A stretch of DNA of 64,000 bases from BOG-908 sp965198915 (GCA_965198915.1 CBDAQC010000002.1:1612001-1676000); one strand, 5' to 3'. Positions 26,924 through 36,198 are shown, counted from the first letter of the stretch. Numbers and translations are program-made. The notes: a model not told the origin generated them from the sequence alone.

Positions 26924-27640
26924 TCATACCCGCTCCTCGCTTTGCCGGCTGAGGATTGCGCCGAATTCCACGCCGAACCCCTCCAGCCGCGAGGCGAACC
27001 GACCCAGCGCGGTACTTATCTGGTTGTACGCCAGCACCGCCGGGATGGCGGCTACCAGGCCGATGGCGGTGGCGAACAGCGCTTCGGCGATGCCAGGTGC
27101 GACCACGGACAGGTTTGTGTTGTGCATGGCGGCGATGGCGCTGAAGCTGTGCATGATGCCCCACACCGTGCCGAACAGGCCGATGAACGGGCCGATCGAG
27201 CCCACCGAGGCCAGGAACACCATCCAGCGCTCCAGCCGCTCCATTTCGCGCACCACCGTTACATTCATCGCGCGGTCGATCCGGTCGCGCACGCTGCCGC
27301 GCGCCATGTCCGCCCCGGCCACCCGGCTGCTGCGGCGCCACTCGCCCATCGCCGCGCCGAACACGGCCGCCATCGGATGGACCGGCCGCACGCCTTCCTG
27401 CTCATAGAGGTCCTCCAGGCTGCCACCTGACCAGAAGCGGTCTTCGAAGGCGGTGGCGGCCCGGTTGATACGGCGTAATGCCGTGATCTTCTCGAAGATC
27501 ACCGCCCACACCCAGATGCTGGCGAGTAGCAGCAGGATCATCACCAGCTTCACCACGATGTCCGCCTGCAGGAACAGCGTGATCAGCGACAGGTCACCGT
27601 TTGGCGCCGCCAGGTTTGCGGCATCGACCGTGCGGTCCAA
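26924..27640 (-). CDS. tolQ: TolQ, ExbB-family proton-channel subunit
   Basis: 238 residues with three membrane helices: ADIVVKLVMILLLLASIWVWAVIFEK, FLASVGSIGPFIGLFGTVWGIMHSF and VVAPGIAEALFATAIGLVAAIPAVLAYN, the last two carrying the ExbB/TolQ consensus. Works with TolR as the motor of Tol-Pal. The start is TTG 27640, with AGGAGAG overlapping the ybgC stop just upstream; no ATG in a usable place precedes the first helix. It lies 8 bp after ybgC. The order ybgC-tolQ-tolR is the classical arrangement. Confidence 0.96.
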   Translation of the reverse strand: MDRTVDAANLAAPNGDLSLITLFLQADIVVKLVMILLLLASIWVWAVIFEKITALRRINRAATAFEDRFWSGGSLEDLYEQEGVRPVHPMAAVFGAAMGEWRRSSRVAGADMARGSVRDRIDRAMNVTVVREMERLERWMVFLASVGSIGPFIGLFGTVWGIMHSFSAIAAMHNTNLSVVAPGIAEALFATAIGLVAAIPAVLAYNQISTALGRFASRLEGFGVEFGAILSRQSEERV

Positions 27641-27648
27641 GGTCTCTC

Positions 27649-28056
27649 CTATTCGGCAGAATAACCCCGCCAGCGCGGCGGGATTCGGGTTGGGCGCCCG
27701 GTGGCGGGGTGAACGCAGACGAGCTCCACCTCCAGCCGCGCCACGGGCGCGCCATCGGCGAGCGTGAAGTCCTGGCGCAATGTCAGGGTGGCCGCGGTCT
27801 CGGAGACCGCGCGGGTGATTATGGTCAGCATGTCGTCCAGCCGGGCCGGGCGCAAATACTCGATATTGGCGCGCCGCACCATGAATTGACGGTCATGTTG
27901 CGTCAGCATTTCGGCATGCGGGGTTCCGTGGTCGTACATCGACTCGGTTCGCGCCCGCTCGGCCATCGCCAGATAGGTGGCGTGGTAGACCACGCCGCCT
28001 GCGTCGGTGTCGGCGTAGTACACGCGTGTGGTGTAGGTGTGGAAGCGGTCGTTCAT
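27649..28056 (-). CDS. ybgC: YbgC-family acyl-CoA thioesterase of the tol operon
   Basis: Hot-dog-fold thioesterase, 135 residues. TRVYYADTDAGGVVYHATYLAMAERARTE contains the catalytic Asp and the YHATYL helix typical of YbgC; the rest gives the expected strands (IITRAVSETAATLTLRQDFTL, VARLEVELVCVHPATGRPTRIP). ATG 28056 starts the conserved MNDRFHTYTTRVYY. An in-frame extension to 28122 exists only because one arm of the foldback element is open in this frame (FFGPFFQKRTACFL); I do not include it. First gene of the tol set. Confidence 0.94.
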   Translation of the reverse strand: MNDRFHTYTTRVYYADTDAGGVVYHATYLAMAERARTESMYDHGTPHAEMLTQHDRQFMVRRANIEYLRPARLDDMLTIITRAVSETAATLTLRQDFTLADGAPVARLEVELVCVHPATGRPTRIPPRWRGYSAE

Positions 28057-28240
28057 CAGGAAGCAAGCAGTCCTTTTTTGAAAAAAAGGACCAAAAAACT
28101 TTTGCCCCCCCGCTGGCTCCACGGCCCGCCCAGGTCCTGCCGGCGCGCGCTTTGGCAGAACCTGCGCGCGCCCTGATGCAGGCGTGGGAGCAAAAGTTTT
28201 TTGCTTCTTTTTTGCAAAAAAGAAGGCCTTTCTCTTTCTC
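28057..28240. repeat. Foldback element copy 7, fills the ruvB-ybgC gap
   Basis: The left arm (about 28058-28105) carries the GTCC/GGAC stem; the right arm (28189-28235) the CTTC/GAAG stem. The spacer is longer than in most copies (about 80 bp), containing GGTCCTGCC and GGCAGAACC as a possible stem. The ybgC start codon and the ruvB stop flank it directly. Confidence 0.9.
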
Positions 28241-29269
28241 TCACAGCAACAAATCCTGCGGCCCCGCCGGCGGCTTCATCCCCAGGTGCCGCCACCCGGG
28301 CTCCCCCAGCATCCGCCCACGGCTCGTCCGCAGCATCAGCCCTTCCTGGATCAGGTAAGGCTCCACCACGTCCTCCAGCGTGTCGCGCGCCTCCGCCAGT
28401 GCCGCAGCCAGCGTCTCCACGCCCACCGGGCCGCCGCCATGGTGCTCGGCCATGCGGCGCAGGTAGCGGCGGTCCATCGCGTCCAGGCCCAGCGCGTCCA
28501 CTTCCAGGCGGATCAGCGCCGCGTCCGCGGTGGCGCGGTCTACAGTTGACTGGCCCTCAACCAGCGCGAAGTCCCGCACCCGGCGCAGCAGCCGCCCGGC
28601 GATGCGCGGCGTGCCGCGGGAGCGCCGGGCGATCTCGCGCGCGCCATCCTGGGTGAGTGCGAAGCCCAGCTTCTCCGCCCCGCGCGCCACGATCAGCGTC
28701 AGCTCGTCCGGCGTGTAGAACACCAGGCGCAGCGGAATGCCGAAACGGTCCCGCAGGGGTGTGGCCAGAAGGCCGGCCCGCGTGGTGGCGCCCACCAGGG
28801 TGAAGGGCTGCAGGTCGATGCGCACCGATCGCGCGGCCGGGCCTTCGCCGATGATCAGGTCGAGCTGGAAGTCCTCCATCGCGGGGTAGAGGATCTCCTC
28901 GATGGCCGGCTGCAGGCGGTGAATCTCGTCGATGAACAGCACGTCGCGTGCCTGCAGGTTGGTCAGGATGGCGGCCAGGTCGCCGGCACGCTGGATCACC
29001 GGGCCGGAGGTGGCGCGGAAGCCCACGCCCAGCTCGCGCGCCACAATCTGGGCGAGCGTGGTCTTGCCCAGGCCCGGCGGGCCGTGCAGCAGCACGTGGT
29101 CCAGCGCCTCCGCCCGCGCGCGCGCCGCCTCTATGAAGACCGACAGGTTCTCCCGGCTGGCGCGCTGGCCCACGAACTCGCGCAGGGTCTGCGGCCGCAG
29201 CGACGCCTCTGCCCAATCGTCGGGCGTGCGTTCGGCGGATAGGGCGCGGGTGTCGTCGGAGGCGGGCAC
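28241..29269 (-). CDS. ruvB: Holliday junction branch-migration helicase RuvB
   Basis: 342-residue AAA+ motor that drives branch migration with RuvA. LRPQTLREFVGQ near the start, Walker A GPPGLGKT at 63-70, Walker B LFIDEIHRL, sensor ATTRAG and the C-terminal winged helix (EGLMLRTSRGRMLGEPGWRHLG) are all in place. The start is GTG 29269. RuvA and RuvC genes, which often precede ruvB, are not in the window upstream; an SDR gene lies there. The tol operon follows. Confidence 0.97.
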   Translation of the reverse strand: MPASDDTRALSAERTPDDWAEASLRPQTLREFVGQRASRENLSVFIEAARARAEALDHVLLHGPPGLGKTTLAQIVARELGVGFRATSGPVIQRAGDLAAILTNLQARDVLFIDEIHRLQPAIEEILYPAMEDFQLDLIIGEGPAARSVRIDLQPFTLVGATTRAGLLATPLRDRFGIPLRLVFYTPDELTLIVARGAEKLGFALTQDGAREIARRSRGTPRIAGRLLRRVRDFALVEGQSTVDRATADAALIRLEVDALGLDAMDRRYLRRMAEHHGGGPVGVETLAAALAEARDTLEDVVEPYLIQEGLMLRTSRGRMLGEPGWRHLGMKPPAGPQDLLL

Positions 29270-29344
29270 AGGCCTAGCTAGCAGGCCAGGCGAGCCGGCG
29301 GGGCTTAACTTAGATTAAGGAACTCCGCGCCGCGCCCTGCCCCG

Positions 29345-30031
29345 CTACCAGGGCAGGCTCGCGCCGGCGTAGTCCAGATAAGCCACGCCCGCGCGGCCCG
29401 CCTGCTTGTCTATCACGTTGGCCAGCCCGCGCACGCTGGTGGGCACATCCAGCGGCGCATTGGCGCCGCCCATCTCCGTGCGCACCCAGCCGGGGTGCAG
29501 CAGCAGCACCGGCGTGGTCTTGTGGCGCAGCGCGTAGCAGGTGGCCAGCATGTTCAGCGCTGCCTTGCTGGCCCGGTAAAGCTCCCAGCTACCCGAGTCG
29601 TTGCTGCCTATGCTGCCCAGAACGGATGTCATGAACGCCACCGTGGCGTCCGGTGCCAGGCTGTCCTGCAAAGCTTCGGCCAGTACTACCGGGCTCGTGG
29701 CGTTGGTGATGAACTCGCGCGCCGCGTCCTCCTGGCTCACCTGATGGATCGGCACCTGGCTGCTGGAGCTGATTCCGGCCACCACGAACAGCACGTCCAG
29801 CCGGCGTCCGCCCAGCCGGCCGGCCAGCGCGCGCACGCTGGCCGGGTCGGTCACGTCCAGCTGCTCCACCGTCAAACGGTCGTGCCGGAGCTTGGCCAGG
29901 CCCTGCGCCTGGTCGGGGTGGCGGGCGGTGGCGATCACCTGCCAGCCGCGGTTGAGGTATTCCTCGGTCAGGCCCAGGCCCAGGCCGCGGCTGGCGCCAG
30001 CCAGGAGAATGGTTTTCGGGTGTTCGGGCAT
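29345..30031 (-). CDS. Short-chain dehydrogenase/reductase
   Basis: 228 residues, classical SDR fold. The cofactor motif ILLAGASRGLGLGLTEEYL is at the N-terminus with ARH after beta-2; the catalytic Ser is in the TSVLGSIGS region and Tyr/Lys in YRASKAALN. It resembles C-factor/sniffer-like SDRs. Substrate unknown. Its ATG at 30031 is separated from the GH10 gene upstream by a gap containing half of a foldback element; ruvB follows after 75 bp. No pathway context is evident. Confidence 0.88.
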   Translation of the reverse strand: MPEHPKTILLAGASRGLGLGLTEEYLNRGWQVIATARHPDQAQGLAKLRHDRLTVEQLDVTDPASVRALAGRLGGRRLDVLFVVAGISSSSQVPIHQVSQEDAAREFITNATSPVVLAEALQDSLAPDATVAFMTSVLGSIGSNDSGSWELYRASKAALNMLATCYALRHKTTPVLLLHPGWVRTEMGGANAPLDVPTSVRGLANVIDKQAGRAGVAYLDYAGASLPW

Positions 30032-30051
30032 ATGTTCTCTCGATCAAGGAG

Positions 30052-30120
30052 AACAGGAAGAAAGGTCTTCTTGTTTGAAAAAAAGAAGCAAAAAACTTTT
30101 ATCTGTGCTGTCGCGGGGTG
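30052..30120. repeat. Foldback element copy 8, half element (left arm plus spacer half)
   Basis: A single arm, GAAAGAAAGGTCTTCTTG then AAAAAAAGAAG and CAAAAAACTTTTA, followed by GTGCTGTCGCGGGG, which is the left side of the apical stem seen in copies 4, 6 and 9. No right arm follows before the end of the GH10 gene at 30139. Confidence 0.85.
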
Positions 30121-30138
30121 TTGATGCTGGCGCTCAGT

Positions 30139-31212
30139 CTACCTGGCTGGGGCGTGGTCCAGGGCTTGAGCGATGGCCTGCCACATTGCCGTGGGCGCCA
30201 AGGCGCCGTCATAGGGCAGCCCGCGCGGCGGCAGTCCGTCCGTGCGCGCCACCTCCGGCGCGAAAGCCAGCCAGGAGTGGCGTGACGTCAGCCCCCAGGT
30301 GAGCACCGCGCGCACCGCCCGCTCATCCAGCACGGTGTCCAGGAACTGCTTGCACGTAGCGGCTATCGCGCGGTCTCGCAGGGCCATGTCGGCGGGCAGC
30401 GTGCGGTCGGATATGTCCAGCTCGGTGACATGTATCACCAGCCCCATGCCGGCCAGCTCGCGCAGGAACTCCCGGTACGGCCTCTCGGCCAGCCGGCGCT
30501 CGGGCCGCAGATGCGCCTCCAGCCCGAAGCCCTGCACCGGCACGCCGCGCGCCAGCAGGCGCGGGATCAGGCGCAGGTAGCCGTCCCGCTTGGCCTGGCT
30601 GGCGGCGTCGTCGTATTCCAGCAGGTCGTCGTTGAGGAACAGCAGCGCGTGCGGATCCGCGGTGTGCGCGGCGTGGAAAGCGGTGTCCACGTAGCCGGCG
30701 CCCAGCGCCTTTTTCCAGCCGATATTGACCAGGTCGTCCGCCTGGTTCCAGCGCGGGTCGGAGGGCTCGTTCAGCACGTCCCAGGCCAGTACCTGGCCGG
30801 CGTAGCGGCCGGCCACGGCCGCGATGTGGTGGCGCAGGACGTGGTCCGCCTGCCCGCTCGCCAGCGCGCCTTCCAGCCAAAGCGGGTTGTACACGCCCCA
30901 GGCCAGGTTGTGCAGGCGCACCGCCATGCCCTGCCGCCGCGCGTAGTCCATCACCCAATCCAGCTTGCCGAATGTGAAACGGTCCTGCGCCGGTTCAGTG
31001 GCCGCCCATTTCGCCTCGATCTCCGGCACGATGACCGCGCAATCCCGCGCCACCAGCGCCGCATAGGCGGGATCGCGTTGCAGCAGGTCGGCGGAGACGG
31101 CGCTGCCGTAGAGCAGGCCCCTGGCGAAAGCGCGCTGCTTCAGGCCCACAGGTCCGGCCGCGGCCAAGGCGGCGGCGCCGGTGGCGATCAGACCGCGCCG
31201 GGTGATACGCAT
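30139..31212 (-). CDS. GH10 endo-1,4-beta-xylanase-like enzyme with Tat signal
   Basis: 357 residues. The N-terminal MRITRRGLIATGAAALAAAG is a twin-arginine signal. The GH10 barrel follows: VPEIEAKWAATEPAQDRFTF, the acid/base Glu149 in WDVLNEP, and nucleophile Glu264 in HVTELDIS, then WGLTSRHSW. It would cleave beta-1,4-xylan or related glycans outside the cytoplasm. The substrate motif usually read as H-x-L-V-W-H is HNLAWGVYNP here, so the second His is Gly, which may alter specificity. ATG 31212 begins the Tat signal. Neighbours are an APC permease upstream and an SDR downstream; no xylose genes are nearby. Confidence 0.9.
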   Translation of the reverse strand: MRITRRGLIATGAAALAAAGPVGLKQRAFARGLLYGSAVSADLLQRDPAYAALVARDCAVIVPEIEAKWAATEPAQDRFTFGKLDWVMDYARRQGMAVRLHNLAWGVYNPLWLEGALASGQADHVLRHHIAAVAGRYAGQVLAWDVLNEPSDPRWNQADDLVNIGWKKALGAGYVDTAFHAAHTADPHALLFLNDDLLEYDDAASQAKRDGYLRLIPRLLARGVPVQGFGLEAHLRPERRLAERPYREFLRELAGMGLVIHVTELDISDRTLPADMALRDRAIAATCKQFLDTVLDERAVRAVLTWGLTSRHSWLAFAPEVARTDGLPPRGLPYDGALAPTAMWQAIAQALDHAPAR

Positions 31213-31409
31213 CCTAACCTCCTGTGGCGCCTGACAGCACCGGGCCGGCACCGCCCGGTGCGCGGCGGCGCCTTCGCTCGCATCGGCGTCGCGCCAAGTT
31301 GGGTGATCCGCTATGAGACACGGGGCCTTCCGTCAGGTTCTTTCGCAGCCGATCCATAGCTCGCGGAGAGCGGAGAACGCCACAGTGTCGGCCCCGGCGA
31401 CGAGCCGGC

Positions 31410-32780
31410 CTATTCCGGCTCGCGGAGTACCCAGGTGCCACGCCGCCGCAGCACACACACATAGTACAGCGCGGACGCCGCTACGACGAACACATCGACC
31501 GCCAAACTCTTCCGCCCCGTCACCGGATCGATGCAGTTTGTGTAGATCACGTAGCACAGCACGATCAGCGCCAGCACCGGCGGCCAGGGGAAGAACGGCA
31601 TGCGGTAGGCGGCATGCGCGGTGCTGCCAGTACGCCGGCCCGCGAGCACCGCCACGCACAGCGCGCCGTAGACCAGCACGATGGCGGTGCCGGTCATCAC
31701 CAGCAATATCTGCAGATCCACGAAGCACAGCAGGCAGGCGAGCGCCCCGGTCACCAGCGTGGCCGCCCAGGGCGAGCCGAAACGCCGGTGCACCAGAGTC
31801 AGCGCGCGGTTGACCGGCGGGGCCCACACGGCGTCACGTCCGCTGCTGAACAGCATGCGCGACACCAGCACCACCACTGCGATGTCCGCGTTCACGATGG
31901 CCAGCGCCACGGCCAGGTTGACGGCCACGCCCATCCCGGTGCCGCCGCGGTTGCGGACGAAATCGCCGAACATCGTGTCGGAGGCGAACATTGCCGCCAG
32001 ATCGGGCGCGCCGTGCAGGGCGGCGGCCAGCGGCAGCGCCTGGCTCACCACGCTGATCACCAGCGCCCACAGCACCGCACGCGCAATCTGGCGCGGCGCG
32101 TCATGCGTCTCCTCGCCCAGATAGACAGCATTGCCATAGCCGTAGAAGGCGAAGATGGCGACCGAGGTGGCCAGCCCGATCACGCCGATGCCGGCCGGCG
32201 CCAGGTGCCCTGGGCCCGCGAGATACACGGGATGGGCCAGCAGGCTCGTCCAGCTGCGCGCCGGATAGACGAAGCCCAGCACGGTGACCACCACGAGGGC
32301 CACCAGCTCCAGCATCAGGAAGGCGCCGGTGATCAGCGCGTTGGTGCGCACGTTCAGTATCGCGCAGAGCGTGGTGAAGACGACGCAGGCCAGGCCGTCA
32401 TGCACCGGCGAGGTGCCCGGCAGGATCGCGCCGATATAGCTGCCCAGCCCCAGCGCCACCACCGAGATGTTGAGCAGCAGCACCATCAGGTTCAGCCCGA
32501 GGATGATGAACCCGGCCAGCGGCCCAAGCGTACGCCCGACTATGGCGTATTCGCCCCCGGTCAGCGGAAAGGCCGAGGACAGTTCGGCATACACGTACGC
32601 GGTCAGCAGGCTGACACCCGCCGCCAGCACGAAGCTGACCAGCGCGCCGCTGCCGGCCTGTTCCACCACGCCGGGCACCACAATGAAGATGGAGGAGGCC
32701 GGGGTGACGGAGGACAGCGTGATCAGCAGGCAGCCGAGCATCTTCATGTTCCGGCTGAAAGACGGGGCGACGTATTGCAT
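31410..32780 (-). CDS. APC-superfamily permease
   Basis: 456 residues with about 12 hydrophobic helices. The N-terminal LITLSSVTPASSIFIVVPGVVEQAGSGALVSFVLAAG and AYVYAELSSAFPLTGGEYAIVGRTLG blocks match amino-acid/polyamine/organocation transporters (ELSSAFPxxGGEY is the helix 2 signature). FYGYGNAVYLGEETHDAPRQIARA is the helix 6 region. Substrate not determinable. ATG 32780 is chosen; the frame runs upstream into foldback element copy 9 (LLFFGKEGLAF), which I exclude. About 200 bp without genes separate it from the GH10 gene, and the TonB receptor is divergent. Confidence 0.86.
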   Translation of the reverse strand: MQYVAPSFSRNMKMLGCLLITLSSVTPASSIFIVVPGVVEQAGSGALVSFVLAAGVSLLTAYVYAELSSAFPLTGGEYAIVGRTLGPLAGFIILGLNLMVLLLNISVVALGLGSYIGAILPGTSPVHDGLACVVFTTLCAILNVRTNALITGAFLMLELVALVVVTVLGFVYPARSWTSLLAHPVYLAGPGHLAPAGIGVIGLATSVAIFAFYGYGNAVYLGEETHDAPRQIARAVLWALVISVVSQALPLAAALHGAPDLAAMFASDTMFGDFVRNRGGTGMGVAVNLAVALAIVNADIAVVVLVSRMLFSSGRDAVWAPPVNRALTLVHRRFGSPWAATLVTGALACLLCFVDLQILLVMTGTAIVLVYGALCVAVLAGRRTGSTAHAAYRMPFFPWPPVLALIVLCYVIYTNCIDPVTGRKSLAVDVFVVAASALYYVCVLRRRGTWVLREPE

Positions 32781-32810
32781 CAGGTTCGTCAAGCCAAAGC
32801 GACGCTGGAA

Positions 32811-32950
32811 AGCAAGGCCTTCTTTTCCGAAGAAAAGCAGCAAAAGACCTTTGACTCCGCTGTTGCGGGCTAACCGGCAAAGTCCGCGACAGCACGTCGA
32901 GAAGTTATTTTGCTTCTCCCCTTCGAAAGAGAACGCCTCGCGTGCTTTCC
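32811..32950. repeat. Foldback element copy 9, between the divergent APC and TonB-receptor genes
   Basis: The left arm (32812-32852) has the stem CTTCTTTTC / GAAGAAAAG; the right arm (32907-32948) is diverged (AAGTTATTTTGCTTC, CTTCGAAAGAGAACG). The spacer gives a good apical stem, GCTGTTGCGGGC with GTCCGCGACAGC. Here it lies upstream of both genes. Confidence 0.85.
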
Positions 32951-33085
32951 CGCCTCGCCGCAGCCGGTACAGGTTTTGCTTGACAGTCGCACCAGGCCAA
33001 CCCCGCCCGGAACGGCCGCAACAAACGCTTGCGGAACGGCCCGGTTTCGGACGGAATTGGCCAGGGGCGCTGGGGAGAGGGCATT

Positions 33086-35629
33086 TTGGCGAAGTTACGG
33101 GTTCGTCTCGTTGCAGGCCTGATCGTGGCGGGTGCGGCCTGGCCGGCGCTGGCGCAGCCGCAGGACGCGGCGCTGCAGAACGTGACGCCGAAGGGCCAGG
33201 CGCGGCAGGACCGCCAGCCCAGCACCGCCGGCGCGCTCGGCGGCAAGAAGATCGAGGAGATAACCGTCACCGCGCAGAAACGCTCGGAGAACGTACGCAA
33301 GGTCCCGCTCAGCGTCACCGTGCTGAGCGGCGCCCAGATACGCGCCGCCCACATACAGAGCTTCGCGGACCTCTCGCGCGCGGTGCCGAACCTGTCGTTC
33401 TCCAGCCAGGCGGGCGAAGGCCTGTCCAACCTGGAGATACGCGGCATCTCGAGCGCGGCAGGTACCGCCACGGTCGCCATCTACCTGGACGACACGTCGC
33501 TGACCACGCGCAACCTGCCCACAGAAGGCGCGTCCGAACCGCGCTTCCTGGACATCGCGCGTATAGAGGTGCTGCGCGGCCCGCAGAGTACTTTGTATGG
33601 CGCCAGCGCGCTGGGCGGCACGCTGCGTTACATCAGCAACCAGCCGAAGATGGACGTCTTCGAAGGCAACGTATTCACCGAATTGTCCGGCACCTATCAC
33701 GGCGGCGGCCCGAACTACGACGAGCAGGGCGTGCTCAACATTCCGCTGGTGGATCACCAGCTTGTCCTGCGTGTGGCCGGCGAGACCGGGTCCGATGCGG
33801 GCTATATCAACAACGTCAATCCCAACACCGGCGCCACTATAAAGGACGGCATCAACTCGACCGGCTTCAACGTGGTGCGCGGCACGCTGCTCTGGACGCC
33901 GACCGACTGGCTGTCGCTGACACCATCGGTGTTCTTCCAGAATTTCGACCAGCGCGATTCCGACGCGCAGTACACCACCCTGCCGCACGACCAGACGCCC
34001 AAGCTGGTGGCAGAGCCGGGGCGCGACAAGCTGATCGTGCCCTCGTTCACCGCCAACGCCGACCTGGGATTTGCAAACCTGATTGCGGTCACGGGTAATT
34101 ACGAACGCCAATTCCACCGCACGCTGGACAGCTCGGTCTATGACAACCTGGCGGTGTATCTGTGCGATCCGAACACCGACATTTCGAACGGACCCGGCGT
34201 GCCGCCTACCGGATTCTGCGGCAACGATGCCGCCGGCAACCCGATACACGGCTCACCGCCCGGCTTGTTCGACGCGCTGAACAATCGCCCCAGCGAGACC
34301 TATTTCAGCAACACGGTGCGGCAGTGGTCAGAGGAGATACGCCTCGTCTCCAAACCGTACGTGCCGGGCGAGAGCGCGCTTCCCTTCACCTGGATCGCCG
34401 GTCTCTACTACTCGGACGAACGCACAACCGCCACCGACACGGAATACGTCAACGGCGCTTCGGCCACGTTCCGGCAATTCGGCGTCAGCCCCGGCGACCC
34501 GACCGTGCTGGGCGGCGGGTTTCCGGGTGCCATCGCCAATGACGAGGTGTTCCAGGGCATCACCTCCTACGACACCACGCAGTATGCCGTGTTCGGCGAG
34601 GGGACCTACTACCCGCTGCCCAATCTGCGCCTGACCGCGGGCGCGCGTTACCAGTTCGCCCGTGACGGCGAGAGCACCTATCAGAACTATTTCTACGATT
34701 ACGGCGACCCGGGCCTGGTGACCTCGGTCGGCCATTTCTACACGTTCCTGCCGAAATTCGCCGTCAGCTACGACATCACGCCCAACAACACGATCTACGC
34801 CAACGCGTCGAAAGGCTTCCGGCTGGGCAGCGAGAACCGGCGCATACCGTTCGTGGCGTCGGACGCGGCAAACAGCGGCACGCCGAGCTACGACTTGGCG
34901 CAACTGGGCATACACGCGAACTCGCCCAGCAATTTCGGTCCCGACAAGCTGTGGAACTTCGAGATCGGCGACAAGGGGCGCCTGTTCGGCGGGCGGCTGA
35001 CGTTCAGCGGTGACTTCTTCTACATCCTGTGGAGCGACATCCAGACCGAAGTGCCGCTGGTGACTTCGGGCGACGAGTTCCAGACCAACGCCGGCTCGGC
35101 CACCAGCTATGGCGGCGAGTTCGAGCTGCGCACCCAGGTGACCGACGACCTGACGATGTCGCTCTCGGGTAGCGTCGTGAACGCCACGCTGGACCACGGC
35201 GTGGTGGTGAACGGCAACCTGATCACCGGGACGTTCGCCGGCGAGAAGGTTCCGGGTGTGCCGGACTTCAACCTCAGCTACAACGCACGCTACAACTTCC
35301 GGGTGACGGACCGCATCGCCGGCTTCGTCTCCGTGGCGCCCAACTGGGTGGGCGAGAGCCACGGCGACGTCATCACCAGCAACCCCGACTACAAGCGCCC
35401 CTCCTACATCACGCTGGATGCCACCGCCGGCCTGGACGTGGGCGCCTGGGAGGTGACACTGTTCGGCCGCAACCTGACCAACAACAACAAGATTATCCAG
35501 CGGCCGGACATTGAAGGCTCCGCCTCGCCGATCTACGATTTCAATTACCTGGGTAACCCGACCCGCAACCTGCAGGGCTTCACCCTGCGCCCGTTCACGA
35601 TAGGCATGAACGCCGCCTACCGTTTCTAG
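33086..35629 (+). CDS. TonB-dependent outer-membrane receptor
   Basis: 847 residues. A signal peptide (LRVRLVAGLIVAGAAWPALAQ) precedes a TonB-box-like EEITVTAQKRSENVRKVPLSVTVL, a plug domain (FADLSRAVPNLSF ... IARIEVLRGPQSTLYGASALGGTLRYISNQP) and a beta-barrel ending in the aromatic terminus AYRF. The EITVTAQKR-type box and length match the large family seen in sphingomonads and Caulobacter, which imports diverse ligands, not only siderophores. TTG 33086 is preferred because GGGGAGAGG lies about 6 nt upstream; an earlier TTG (33029) lengthens the leader before the signal. No TonB/ExbBD genes are adjacent; ligand unknown. Confidence 0.92.
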   Translation: MAKLRVRLVAGLIVAGAAWPALAQPQDAALQNVTPKGQARQDRQPSTAGALGGKKIEEITVTAQKRSENVRKVPLSVTVLSGAQIRAAHIQSFADLSRAVPNLSFSSQAGEGLSNLEIRGISSAAGTATVAIYLDDTSLTTRNLPTEGASEPRFLDIARIEVLRGPQSTLYGASALGGTLRYISNQPKMDVFEGNVFTELSGTYHGGGPNYDEQGVLNIPLVDHQLVLRVAGETGSDAGYINNVNPNTGATIKDGINSTGFNVVRGTLLWTPTDWLSLTPSVFFQNFDQRDSDAQYTTLPHDQTPKLVAEPGRDKLIVPSFTANADLGFANLIAVTGNYERQFHRTLDSSVYDNLAVYLCDPNTDISNGPGVPPTGFCGNDAAGNPIHGSPPGLFDALNNRPSETYFSNTVRQWSEEIRLVSKPYVPGESALPFTWIAGLYYSDERTTATDTEYVNGASATFRQFGVSPGDPTVLGGGFPGAIANDEVFQGITSYDTTQYAVFGEGTYYPLPNLRLTAGARYQFARDGESTYQNYFYDYGDPGLVTSVGHFYTFLPKFAVSYDITPNNTIYANASKGFRLGSENRRIPFVASDAANSGTPSYDLAQLGIHANSPSNFGPDKLWNFEIGDKGRLFGGRLTFSGDFFYILWSDIQTEVPLVTSGDEFQTNAGSATSYGGEFELRTQVTDDLTMSLSGSVVNATLDHGVVVNGNLITGTFAGEKVPGVPDFNLSYNARYNFRVTDRIAGFVSVAPNWVGESHGDVITSNPDYKRPSYITLDATAGLDVGAWEVTLFGRNLTNNNKIIQRPDIEGSASPIYDFNYLGNPTRNLQGFTLRPFTIGMNAAYRF

Positions 35630-35919
35630 AACGCACCGGTGACGCCCCGGCGGGGCACGCCCGTCGCTGCGGCGGGCCCACCGCTCCTCGGAACAACGCC
35701 CGTGCTGCTCCGCCAGCCATACGCCCGGCCGGCCCGCGGCAAGGCCGCACACAGCTGGGTTGCGTTGCTTTCCCCTCGACAGCCACGGAAGCCAGATTGT
35801 ACGAGAGGACAGCACCCGGCCAACCGGCCTGACCTGACTTGCAGGCGGCAAGGCTCGCGCCCATTTGACTTTATCCGGCCCGCTTGCATGTCTGGATCAT
35901 TAGGAATTCGTTCACGCTG
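35630..35919. other. Intergenic stretch of 290 bp
   Basis: After the TonB receptor stop, GCCCCGGCGGGGC (35643-35655) can fold tightly but has no T-run. TTGACT at 35865-35870 could be a -35 for the small gene that follows, but no convincing -10 is visible at 16-18 bp. No foldback element and no gene-like frame were seen. Confidence 0.4.
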
Positions 35920-36198
35920 ATGAGTGACTTTACCGATAGCGACGTGAAAACGTTTGAGCCGTCGGGTGGTAACGCCCCCAGGCAAGGCCGCAGACTTTCG
36001 GACAAGATACTGGTAGCCTTCCATCACGCCTGTGATGCGCAGGACCTCGTCGTAGCCGAGCAACTTCTCAAGACGCTGGAGACGATGCTGACCCGGCGCG
36101 GCATACCGTCCGAGCAGAACAGGCGCAAATCGCTTGAAAGCCTCGTCGCCGCCCATGAACGCCTGTGGCACCTGCGCCACCGCGAAGAGAACAGCTAG
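35920..36198 (+). CDS. Small conserved-looking alpha-helical protein
   Basis: 92 residues: an acidic, disordered start (MSDFTDSDVKTFEPSGGN), then LSDKILVAFHHACDAQDLVVAEQLLKTLETMLTRR and SLESLVAAHERLWHLRHREEN, which read as three amphipathic helices like a half TPR unit. I recall similar hypothetical proteins in Rhodospirillales but cannot name a family. ATG 35920 is preferred to 35884, where the residues are unlike. Its stop shares the tetranucleotide CTAG with the stop of the convergent methyltransferase, so the two genes overlap by 4 bp. Confidence 0.65.
   Translation: MSDFTDSDVKTFEPSGGNAPRQGRRLSDKILVAFHHACDAQDLVVAEQLLKTLETMLTRRGIPSEQNRRKSLESLVAAHERLWHLRHREENS

Noticed and set aside
34328..35851. 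A 507-codon (-) frame under the TonB receptor
   Set aside because: Low-complexity Arg/Val/Ala shadow of a clear receptor gene.
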